A DNA stretch of 64,000 nt from assembly GCA_037126765.1 (NCBI GenBank), contig JBBCBC010000001.1:24784804-24848803 (forward strand). Direction: 5' to 3'. Under the pieces are notes generated by a model. The model did not search any database and was not told the DNA's origin. It saw only the letters and a list, made by a program, of their open reading frames with translations. Shown in pieces: positions 47,364 to 57,553 of the stretch (position 1 is the stretch's first letter; every line of letters begins with the position of its first letter). The position numbers and the translations under genes were made by a program. The stretch comes from Stenogyne calaminthoides (lineage: Eukaryota > Streptophyta > Magnoliopsida > Lamiales > Lamiaceae).

Positions 47364-49201
47364 TGTTGGGGAATGATTTGCACAGATATATTCGGGGTGA
47401 ATATTTAAATACAAATTTAATTCTTATAATTATTACTAGCATGAATTAATCCTATATTAATTCAAATAATAATTCAACAACATATCATGCATATAATTAA
47501 TTCACGTAAATCCTATGCATGCGGAATACTACGAGTTTACGTGAACGTACCTCTTGGGATGGCAGTGATCTGACTGATTAGACTAACCAAAAGAACTTCC
47601 CAAGTATTCCCTTAGTCCTTGTTCGACTATCCGGTGGTAGGACACTTGTTGAACAATTAACAAAAGGAAAATAAATTATGTTGCACCACCTTTGTGGATT
47701 TACTAATTTTTCCAGCACATGGAATTGTACTTTGGAATGAAAGAGTCATCCCCTATTTATAGCTAGGTGATGGGCGAAATTTTTGGTAGAAAAACAATGT
47801 GGGAAAAACTTTTCTTGATCTCCAAGAAATTTTGAATATATCTCTTATATTCTTTTTCCCATAATTATAATATTCCACAAAAATCCCACCTCACCAATAT
47901 TATGGTATTTTCGAAATATGGGGTCCAAGATTCCAAGATTTGGATCTTCTTGAATTTATTAAATATTCTTGTATTTCAAGAAATACATATCTTCCATAAT
48001 ATCTTTTCAAGAAAATCAAGAAAATCTTTCTTGCCCTCTATATTTCAAAATTTTCGAACCAATTCTATGAATAACAAAGTGGGAGATTTCTTGAATTTAA
48101 TGAGATAATCTTGTATTCCAAGAATACATATCTTCATTCCATAACAAAATTCAAAGAAAATCTTTCTCCCCTCTTATCCATAATTTTCGAAAATAATAGG
48201 AAAAATTAAGCAACAATATTTATTTTATTTTAATCACCTTTTTCAGTTATTGGACTATATGTTGGGCTACTCAGGGGGCCTTTAGGAGAATTAAGATTGG
48301 ACCTTCTAATGGATCTTGAATTATCAATATTGAGCCACAATATTATTCAAGCCCATAAATATTAATTAATCCCACTACATAATTAATATTGCACTATCCA
48401 TCTTAACCCATATTACAGTCAATATGGCTCCCGGTTATTATTTCCCGTGTTTAAGATTATCTAGCCCATTAATTAATTCAAGCCACTGAAATAGCTTTCC
48501 ATTAATTAATATCTTTTGTCCTTGGTCAAGGAACGGTTCAACATTATTATCCATACCGGAAACTAATTCCACTTGCAAGATTTGGTATGATAAAGCTTAT
48601 GAACCTCCCAAGGGGGCAAATCAAACAAGCGTACTTGCACACTATTCTTCGTATTAAATCTTAGCAATCACATGTGACCAATAATATTGCCCAAGATAAA
48701 AAGTATTGAATCTCGTTGATTCTCTACCCATGATAAGTCAAAGCAATAGTTACCAACCACACGTGATCCTATTTAAGGAACGAAGATTAAGAAATAACTA
48801 ACCACTGAGGTTTAATTCTTTCTTGTTCAGTTCTGAAGAATTTATCCTCCTGTAGGTCCTATTCAGTGCATCAGTCATGCACTAGTGTAATCTCTTGGTC
48901 AAGACAAGCCAATCCGAGCCTTACACTTCAACCTTTCACGGTGGGTTGTTCATTTTCATCTAGGTCGTGAATGGCGTACTTTTAGTTACAAGGGACTGTT
49001 AATTTAATCTTCTGTGATCTGGTATCACTTAATTAACTATAATGTAACACGTACAAATTATTGAACAGTTATGCATTAAATATGTGTAACATTCAATGAT
49101 ATTTAAAGCATCAGTGATAAACAATTTATTTCAGTAAATAAGTCTGAAATTCAGTTTTGATTATACAAAGTAAAAGCATACTTTCCAGTATAATCCCAAC
49201 A
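47364..49201 (-). repeat. 5' LTR of copia B
   Basis: 1838 bp, bordered by GCATA target duplication on the right and the PBS on the left. Confidence 0.93.
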
Positions 49202-49206
49202 GCATA

Positions 49207-50083
49207 CGCCGCTAAATAAGTTTCAATAATTAGTGCGTGAAAATTACTTTTCTTTCCATTCCTTTTGGGTTTGGAACAGGCTGACCTCCAATGTCCTTTT
49301 TCACCGCAGTTGAAGCACTTCCCCTTAGCTGGTTTACTCACTCCTCCACCCTTCTTCACCTTTTCTTTGCCATTGGCAACACTTGAGTTCACTTGCTTGT
49401 GGCTTTTGTCCTTCTTCTTGTTCTTACCACCCATTGGCCTAGAAGAAGAAGAGGTCCATTTGCCACCAAGGCTTGGCTCTTTTGCCCCAATATCGCCTCT
49501 ACTGAGACTAAAGCTTGCAATAGATCAGGCATCGAGAACTTCTGATTATTCATCTGGTAGTTCAGCCTGAACTGTTCAAAGCTTTTCGGCAAAGAGTGGA
49601 GCACGAAATCGATTTGGGTCTCGATGTCGTATTCAGCGCCAAGTACCTCAAGTTTGTTAAGGTGAGCCATCATCTGGAGAACGTGATCCCTTACGGGCAT
49701 TCCCTCCACCATTTTCATAGAGAGCAAGTCCCTCATGGTGATCTGACGAGCCACACGGTTCTGATGTTGAAACATCGCTTTAAGACTAGTCATGATGTCT
49801 GCAGCGGTCTCAACGTTCTGGTATTGGTGTTGCAACACATCTGACATAGAAGCCAAGATGGTACACATTGTCATTTCGTTGGAACACTCCCAGTCAGCAT
49901 ACTCTTTCTTAACCATTTTAGTGGACTCATCTTTTGGCTTTTCCGGTTTAGGTGTAGTGAGAACCCAGTTATGGCTTTGTGCAGTGAGGACAATAGTAAG
50001 TTTACGATTCCAATCAACAAAGTTTTCACCAGTAGCAAATTGTCTTTAAGTATATTGAATAGTGGATTAAAAGGTTGCGACAT
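49207..50083 (-). pseudogene. Copia A gag
   Basis: Starts at 50083 with MSQPFNPLFNILKDN. A one-base slip near 50040 moves the rest into the frame that reads VKKEYADWECSNEMTMC from 49916. The UBN2-type gag core continues to about 49390; a further frame change leads to a Lys-rich segment and a CCHC knuckle CFNCGEKGHWRSAC (about 49320-49280). The protein is cut at 49206 by element B and resumes with the protease at 43409. Confidence 0.88.
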
Positions 50084-50658
50084 GATGAACTGAAATAAAC
50101 AATAATATGCATAAGCACAAATATATCACAAGGTTCGATCACATGCATCATATTAAAATCTCAAAAAAAAAATGAACATGCATCAACCAACATCTCAAAA
50201 CAGTTTAAATAAGCCACGTGGGGTGGGTCATTATTTAAACACATTCAAGCAGGTTACAAACAAGAACATTTACAAACCTTTGATATCCAGATTAATAGTT
50301 GGCTCTCACTTGACCAATATAAAATTGACAGGGACTTCGGAGAAGTATATGCATATCAATTTTATACCTAAGTAATAACCATGATTAAATACAGGATTAT
50401 TATTTTGCTTTGAACGAGCCTCGTGGGGAGGGTCATCGTCGCCACTAGTAATAATCCACAATCACCCATTTGGAATTCATTCATGTGAAAGCTAACTTTT
50501 GACCGCCCCGTGGGGGGAATTTCTCCAAAAGAATTCAAAAATAAATAAATCATGGAGGTCAAAATTAATTCAATTTTATTATCCGGAATAAAATTGTAAA
50601 TTAATTATTTAAACATACTTAGTAATTTTTAAAGGTGAGATTTTTCATTGGGCAACTC

Positions 50659-51200
50659 TCATGCAAACACATTTAAACAAATTAAATAAAGCATAAGATA
50701 ACACAATAATAAATCAAGCAAAGGGGAAAAATAAACATATTGGACACAAATTATCCAATTGTCATGGTTTGATTTTTCTTGGCTTGATCTTGAAGAAACG
50801 TTGTCTTGAATTTCTCCCACTCGATCGTCTCGAAAAGAACTACGTCTCGAAACGCCACGCCAAGTAGCTCTCGCGGGGACGATCTGCGCCGCCCGCCCTC
50901 CGGCGATCCCTATTTCCGGCGATCTTCCGTCACAACGCATCGCCCATCGGTCTTTCAGCGACCTCGGCGAGCCTACGCCCGCGTCGACCTCGGCGAGGGG
51001 TTGATGAGCGGCGTGTACCCGTCCATCCGTGTATTCAACCAGACCTCTCTCCGCCCGTAGAACTTCGGCGTGTAGCGTCCCAATCGATCTCGCTCGCGCT
51101 CGGCCTCGGCCTCGCCCCATAGCCGTGCGTCCGCGTCGCGTCGTGCCTCCTCCTTAACGCGTTTAAGCGTGACGCCGCCCGCTACCTTGGGATTGGATTT
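50659..51200 (-). other. GC-rich leader block of copia A with a 153-aa ORF
   Basis: Between the PBS and gag, positions about 50810-51190 are strikingly GC- and CpG-rich in an AT-rich window. The minus strand holds an ORF at 51120-50659 rich in Arg, Ala and Gly (starts MGRGRGRARARS). No domain is recognised. It could be an untranslated packaging or leader structure, a captured host fragment, or an extra ORF; composition alone makes long ORFs likely here. Upstream gag-proximal leader sequence (50100-50600) holds three CGTGGGG motifs near 50216, 50421 and 50508. Confidence 0.5.
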
Positions 51201-51522
51201 TATCCTTTAATTCTTCGTCTCTGCCTCCATTTCCGATCCGGTTACAATTTATTTACAAATAATAAATAAACCTAGATCTAGACTAGTCTATTACATTGAT
51301 CAAATCAAACAAATTCTAATCTACTCGTGGATTTTCTCACGAGGCAAAACGAATCTGAATGAATCAAATTAAAAACCACAATTTATATGCATGCATAAAT
51401 AAACATATTAAATTCCATGACAATTGGATACCTGCAAAAAAGATCTAGCAATTCTACTATCCAATTTCAAATTTAATGACAGCGAATTAAATTATAATTT
51501 AAAATTCAGAGCCCGAAACCGT

Positions 51523-51535
51523 GGCTCTGATACCA
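51523..51535 (-). other. Primer-binding site of copia A (tRNA-iMet)
   Basis: Minus-strand TGGTATCAGAGCC two bases inside the 5' LTR edge, the standard initiator-Met primer site. Confidence 0.92.
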
Positions 51536-51537
51536 GT

Positions 51538-53058
51538 TGTTGGGGAATTAGTTGCACAGATCTATTCGGGATGAATATTTAAATACAAATTTAATTCTTA
51601 TAATTATTACTAGCATGAATTAATCCTATATTAATTCAAATAATAATCCAACAACAAATCATGCATATAATCAATTCACGTAAATCCTACGCATGGGACG
51701 GCAATGGTCTTGTTGATTAGACACACCAAAAAACTTCCCAAGTATTCCCTTAATCCTTGCTCGACTATCCGGTGGTAGGACGCTTGCGAACAATTTAACA
51801 AAAGGAAAATAAACTTTTTTGTTGCACCACCTTTGTGGATTTACTAATTTTTCCAGCACATGGAATTGTACTTGGGAATGAAAGAATCATCCCCATTATA
51901 TTCAAAAATTTCGAAATATCCTCATGAATAACCAAGTGGGAGATTTCTTGAATTTAATGAGATAATCTTGTATTCCAAGAATACATATCTTCATTCCATA
52001 ACAAAATTCAAAGAAAATCTTTCTCCCCTTTTATCCATAAATTTTGAAAATTATGAGGAAAAATAAGCAACAATATTTATTTTATTTTAAACACCTTTTT
52101 CAGTTATTGGACTATATGTTGGGCTACTTAGGGGGCCTTTAGGAGAATTAAGATTGGACCTTCCAATGGATCTTGAATTATCAATATTGAGCCACAATAT
52201 TATTCAAGCCCATAGATATTAATTAATCCCACTACATAATTAATATTGCACTATCCATCTTAACCCATATTACAGTCAATATGGCTCCCAGTTATTATTT
52301 CCCGTGTTTAAGATTATCTAGCCCATTAATTAATTCAAGCCACTGAAATAGCTTTTCATTAATTAATATCTTTTGTCCTTGGTTAAGGAACGGTTCAACA
52401 TTATTATCCATACCGGAAACTAGTTTCACTTGCAAGATTTGGTATGATAAAGCTTATGAACCTCCCAAGGGGGCAAGTCGAACAAGCGTACTTGCACACG
52501 ATTCTCCGTATTAAATCTTAGCAATCACATGTGACCAATAATATTGCACAAGATAAAAAGTATTGAATCTCGTTGATTCTCTACCCATGATAAGTCAAAG
52601 CAATAGTTACCAATCACACGTGATCCTATTTAAGGAACGAAGATTAAGAAATAACGAACCACTGAGGTCTAATTCTTCCTTGTTCAGTTCTGAAGAATTT
52701 ATCCTCCTGTAGGTCTTATTCAGTGCATCATTCATGCACTAGTGTAATCTTTTGGTCAAGACAAGTCAATCCGAGCCTTACACTTCAACCTTTTACGATG
52801 GATTGTTCATTTCCATCTAGGTCGTGAATGATGTACTTTTAGTTACAAGGGATTGTTAATTTAATCTTCTGTGATCTGGTATCACTAAATTAACTACAAT
52901 GTAACACGTACTATTTAATGAACAGTTATGCAATAAATATATGTAACATTCAATGATATTTAAAACATCAGTGATAAACAATTTATTTCAGTAAATAAGT
53001 CCGAAATTCAGTGTTGATTATACAAAGTAAAAACATACTTTCTAGTATAATCCCAACA
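51538..53058 (-). repeat. 5' LTR of copia A
   Basis: 1521 bp; compared with LTRs of B and A's 3' LTR it has lost about 40 bp after CCTACGCATG and about 300 bp after GAATCATCCCC (near 51895). Confidence 0.9.
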
Positions 53059-53368
53059 GGGCTCAAGAATGGGGCCTTAATAATGGGCCTGACCCTTTTC
53101 TTTTTATTTAGATCAACTCGCGTTCAATATATCTTTACATGTGATTCGTCTCAAACTTTATCAAAATAATATTCCAAAAATATTTGAAATTCACATAAAA
53201 CACAAGAAATAGATCAGGTTGTTGGGGTTATACATGTTATCCCAACACAAGCATGGAATAATATCATCAACTCACACATAAGTAATTAATCATGCAATCT
53301 TAATACAAACGAGTCCAATAAATTGCACTCTAATCTATTAAAAATATGCATTATCTCCTACTTACCAG
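53059..53368. repeat. Unclassified repeat, right flank of copia A
   Basis: AT-rich sequence between copia A and the resuming transposase exon, probably the continuation of 37303-38410. Contains the 28-bp imperfect palindrome at about 53220-53247, which starts TGTTGGGG and ends TATCCCAACA like this LTR family's ends. Confidence 0.4.
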
Positions 53369-53691
53369 AAGACCTGATGGAAATGATAGGATTCCACAAG
53401 TGAAAGCTTCAAGGAAAGGTTTGACCACAACATTTGGTAAATGTGGCAGGGCAGCCAACAATAAAAGAACATGTAATAACAATCCTGAGGTATTAAGTTT
53501 TGTTTTTATTTTCTCTATTTTACCTTTCTCGATATCGTCAAGTGAATTTAATAATATAATGTGTTTTCTAATAGGTGTCGTCTCAAGAATAAAATCCTGA
53601 AGTATATCATGGAGATGGACAATCATCAATGCTAAAGACATTGGTCTCTCAATCAAATCCAAATGCAACAAATTCTAAGAAAAGAAACTGA
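53369..53691 (+). pseudogene. Mutator-like transposase, 3' exons
   Basis: An exon-like segment starts after CTTACCAG (AG at 53367-53368) and encodes RKGLTTTFGKCGRAANNKRTC, the C-terminal zinc-knuckle tail of plant MULE transposases. A donor GAG/GTATTA at 53489/53490 and an acceptor near 53574 give a short intron. The last exon has a TAA at once (about 53590) but stays open in the same frame to a TGA at 53689-53691. It completes the gene begun at 35548, so the two parts are separated by about 16 kb of insertion. Confidence 0.75.
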
Positions 53692-53828
53692 AGTAGGTAA
53701 TTCTCAAGATAGTTTTTTGCACTTTTGGTCCCTCGGGACACATCATGTTGTCAATCGAGTCCCACCTATGTCATAACTAGTCTCATATTTGCAAACTTGG
53801 TCCCACCGTGATGGAAACCGTTAACTTT

Positions 53829-53990
53829 ACTTGCAGATTTGGTCCCAAAAATTATGCAACATAATTATTACACATTTAACACTTAACCACCTTTCAACCA
53901 CTTGCAGATTTGGTCCCAAAAGTTATGCAATATAAGTAATACACATTTAACCACTTAACCAACTTTCAACCACTTGCACACATGGTCCCA
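53829..53990. repeat. ~72-bp tandem repeat, 2.2 copies
   Basis: Units begin ACTTGCAGATTTGGTCCC at 53829 and 53900, with a partial third (ACTTGCACACATGGTCCC) at 53972. Each includes TACACATTTAAC and CTTTCAACC. The surrounding 53705-53820 (TTTTGGTCCCTCGGGACAC) resembles the ends of Mutator-type elements. From 53991 to 54590 no gene is seen. Confidence 0.85.
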
Positions 53991-54589
53991 TAAGTTTAAA
54001 AAATCAAAATTAACCAATATAAACAAAGTAAACCAATAATGAAACACCAATGTTCAATACAACATAAATCAACACCAATATATCATCCAAAATTACCATT
54101 ACAGAAACTGATACTACAATAAAAATAAAATAGAAACAAATAATATTCATTCACACAAGTCGATAATGTATCATAGAAAACTTCGAAGGCATTGCATTTT
54201 GGGTCAGCTAATATGAAGCAAAAAATTACTCATAAAACCATGAGTTAGATAGTGCACGAAGATCCTAAAAATGTTTGCGCACTTGTTTCACATTGCCCAA
54301 ATACTACCAATAGTATATTAGTATGTAACCCTAATAAGTCTATTCACAAAGTGTAATCTAGGATCCCAAAAAGCTGGTTAATTAAATTTGATGGTAAGAT
54401 TAACACTTACCTTTCATAATAAAATATGTCAATTACAATTCCAAACTTCAGTCTGACAATGATTGTAGCATCTCAAGCTATTAAACTTTAAAATTCATAC
54501 ATCACTACAGAAGTTGAATCTTTGACTTTTAACTCACTATATCTCGAGTCTAATAAATTAAGAAGGGACTCCAAAGCCCAATAAATTAA

Positions 54590-56210
54590 GTCAGCCTCAA
54601 TCCATATATTTGGAACCCATCAAATCTTTCCGGATAACTTCATATCTTGCCGGCACATCAAATCAGGCTTGTCAAGTCTAGGGCAAAGTCATATTCTACA
54701 CCTATATATAAGGGTCTCATTCCTCTCATTTCACACACAAATATTGAATACACATGAATTTCGTAAGTCCTAGCGATCAGTTTCAGTAATTCAAAGTAAT
54801 TCTTCAAGTTTTTCAAGCAAGTTCTTCGTGGAAGTCAAGTAAGAACGATCTCGATCAAAGATCAAGGTGCTAAACATTTTGGATCCGTGTTCTCCAAGGT
54901 CGAGTTGTTTGAGTTCTTCAAGGAAGTTCTTCGAGTTCTTTGTGTCCCTCGAAATTCCTTCGGAATTCATCAAGAATGGTCTTCGATCCAAGATTACGGT
55001 GTTAAACCTCTTGGATTCTCGTTCTTCTCAAAAGTCGTCCCTACATAGCAACATTTAATCCAAGATTAAGGTGTGAATCCCCTTGGATTAATGTTATAAA
55101 GTCCCCAAATTCAAGCATGGATAAGATTTTGCTGTGGATCCAACTCCGAAAATTTTGAAAGAAGTCAAAGTTAAGATCAAAGAGAGAATTAGAGATTGTT
55201 CTCGATATTTATATTTGATTCAAGGATCATATTTGTAACTCCTTTTTGTGTGTATTCATATATGTAATACGAAATTTGTGACACCCTTTAAGATGAAGAT
55301 CGTAAGGGCTGGTGCGAAATCATCATATATGGATTCCGAGAATGTGAACGTCATCACGAGAAGTATGTCGAAAGGCTCACAATCACTCAATTCTTCTCAC
55401 AATGTTGTGAATGAAGGGAATAACTCGACATATTCTACCCCTCGTTCCACCTCAAGCTCATCAATAGATTCTAACATGGCTTTGGTGATGGTAACAAGCG
55501 CTAAGACTGTCGAGGAGAAGATAACACATATGACTAAAGTTATTGAATGATTAACAAAACATGTCCAAACAGAAGATGTTCAGATTACCAAGCTCATGTG
55601 CAATACATAAGATGTGAGTCAAGTCGTGCTAAAGGAAAAAGAACTAAGAGGCACAATGAGGATGAAACATCTGCTGGAAATTAACCAATGGAAGATGAAT
55701 CATCTTTGATAGAATTACATGTCTCCTCTGATGGTTTAGTTTCAATTGATCAAATAAGAGAGATCATACTTAGAACAATCAAGGACAAGTTCGAGGAAAT
55801 ATCTAAATCATCTTTCACCTAAACCAAGTCGTACACCAAGGGAATTGACGGTTTGAAAATGTCAGCGGGTTACCAACCCCCAAAATTCCAACATTTTTAT
55901 GGAAAAGATAGTTTAAAACAACATGTTGCTCACTTTGTGGAGACTTGTAAGGATGTTGGTACTTACAGAGACCACCTAGTCAAACAATTTGTGTCCTCAC
56001 TAATGCATTCGATACGTACATTGATTTGGAGGTAAATACAATCGACAGTTTGGAGCAACTAGAGCAATAATTACTTAACCGATTCATAATACTCGAAGAA
56101 CGTTTGAAATGATTGAGTTGATAAATGCTCGTCGATGTAAAGAAGAGTCTAAATTGTAAGGATAGATTGTCTAAAGCTTTAGCAATCAAAATGTTTATTC
56201 AAAGAATGTT
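54590..56210 (+). mobile_element. Gypsy-like retrotransposon remnant (LTR/leader and gag)
   Basis: 54590-55292 looks like LTR and leader sequence: a possible promoter CCTATATATAAGGG at about 54701-54714, then repeated phrases of the type CCAAGATTANGGTGNNAA, which occur three or four times. Gag-like coding follows from 55293. No PBS, second LTR or pol was found, so the 3' part is lost and the left border is uncertain. Confidence 0.6.
55293..56210 (+). pseudogene. Gypsy-type gag fragment
   Basis: Starts MKIVRAGAKSSYMDSEN and includes ITRSMSKGSQ, EEKITHMTKVIE and GYQPPKFQHFYGKDSLKQHV, phrases I know from plant Ty3/gypsy gag proteins annotated as 'retrotransposon gag'. Stops at about 55548, 55608 and beyond, and frame changes after 55980, break it. 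The role in the family is capsid formation; this copy is dead. Confidence 0.7.
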
Positions 56211-56439
56211 CATTCAAATATATTATGGAATAATGATTTAGTCTAAACAAATTCATGTGAATTTTAATTTTAAATATAAGAATCTCTTCCAAATAATGAC
56301 AATAGATTTATATTATTCAAACATGTCATTTTGCATAATATATACGTTATGCATTCCTTAATAAATGTCATTTTAGGCTCTATATTTCGTTCCAAATTAT
56401 TTGTCCTTTTAGCTATTTTCACCCACTTTATTTCAACGA

Positions 56440-56523
56440 GTTTAGTTGAACAAATTAATATTGTTCAATATTTACACTTACGTTTAGTTGAACAAATTAA
56501 TATTGTTGAATATTTACACTTAT
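56440..56523. repeat. 42-bp tandem duplication
   Basis: Two near-identical units starting GTTTAGTTGAACAAATTAAT at 56440 and 56482. It lies in AT-rich sequence with no gene between 56211 and 56683. Confidence 0.85.
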
Positions 56524-56683
56524 CAAGTGATTTCTCTAATCAATATCTGAACTAATAAAAACATTTGGTTTACTTTTTCCACTCTGACTAATAATTACTA
56601 AAATAATCAACAATACTAAATGAAGAATCAGCAATACCATCACGGTTGTTATAAGCACACCGAAACAGTAAAATTAAGGAAAA

Positions 56684-57553
56684 ATTACAACTAGATACAA
56701 GATTTAGAACATACTAACAACTAACTACAAATGATTTTTTTAATTACAATAAACTATAAAATGGGTACTTAAAAGACATAATTGACCTTCAATTAGAAAC
56801 CCCCAAACTAAGCCTATTACTCTCTCTTCTACGGGCCCTCTCTCTCTCATACCTCATTTTTTTTCTGCAGAAAAATGACAACTCTCAAATCATAAAAAAA
56901 AAATCCGGTCAACATTGTTCGCGGTCATCAATCAAAATTTGAAATTCAAAATTTCTGGTATATGATTCATTTTATTAGTCATTTTATTGGTCATTTTATT
57001 GTGTAATAATACATTCAAAATCTTCACCAACCCGCCTCTGTATCGTCAAAATTTATTAATTTATTGGAGTTTTTTTTTGAAAGATAAAGATGAAATATAT
57101 AAACCGAGCACAAGGGGTGCTCAAATCAAAAAAATTACAAATGCAATCGAATCAACTTACAACTTAGAAGGGATACAATCTAAAGGTTGACACTCCCATA
57201 CTTGAAAATGAACCATAAAGGACAGAGGGTAGTGAGCACGTATCCAATTCCATGAGCAAAACTTTATTCCATCAATGAGCTCATCCAACGTGTACGACCT
57301 CTCCTTAAATATAAGCCAATTACAAACTTTTCAAATCTTCCAAACTGTAGCTTGCCAAATCAAACTGACAACTCTCCTCTTAACGTTGCCACTTTCAGAC
57401 TCCAAAAACTCAACATAATGATCACGAGCTGATGACGAGTAAAACATTGGTTTTTTGCAGAAGGTGCAGGTAACCGTCTAATCAACCGCTTGGGCAAGGG
57501 AAAACAAGGGCATTTAAGATATTTAGTGGCCCGGTTTTGTATCTAGTTGTAAT
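56684..57553. mobile_element. Element bounded by 17-bp perfect inverted repeats
   Basis: ATTACAACTAGATACAA at 56684-56700 and its exact reverse complement at 57537-57553. This spacing and perfection suggest transposon termini, with a LINE 3' fragment inserted between them. No target duplication was identified and homology outside the 17 bp is weak. Confidence 0.45.
57069..57430 (-). pseudogene. LINE 3' end with ORF2 C-terminus
   Basis: A T-run at about 57069-57078 marks a minus-strand poly(A) tail. The minus-strand frame just upstream encodes ERSYTLDELIDGIKFCSWNW and a QATVWKIWKVCNW-like segment, typical of the last 100 residues of plant L1 reverse transcriptases. 5'-truncated, as usual for LINE copies. 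Confidence 0.65.

Larger units (their letters stand above)
43410..49201 (-). mobile_element. Ty1/copia element B, internally deleted, nested in A
   Basis: 5' LTR 47364-49201 and 3' LTR 43410-45247, both exactly 1838 bp, same family as A's LTRs. Perfect target duplication GCATA at 43405-43409 and 49202-49206. The 2.1-kb interior keeps the C-terminal integrase part, RT and RNase H, but gag, protease and the integrase core are gone. The PBS leader joins integrase sequence directly at 47337-47341 (GCCCG). B must have been mobilised in trans by a related copia element. Confidence 0.96.
38411..53058 (-). mobile_element. Ty1/copia element A, minus strand, hosting element B
   Basis: 5' LTR at 51538-53058, 3' LTR at 38411-40228, both TGTTGGGG...CCCAACA. 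Flanks GGTCT and GGGCT match at four of five bases. PBS at 51523-51535; polypurine tract AAGTGGGAGA beside the 3' LTR. Gag lies at 50083-49207 and the rest of pol at 43409-40360. They are separated by element B (43410-49201), inserted exactly at the gag-protease junction with perfect GCATA duplication. Without B the element would be about 8.85 kb. The LTRs differ in length (1521 and 1818 bp) owing to separate deletions in each. Confidence 0.93.

Noticed and set aside
38411..53058. Three tandem copia elements sharing LTRs
   Set aside because: Target duplication GCATA and the split gag/protease show nesting of B in A, not a tandem array from unequal recombination.
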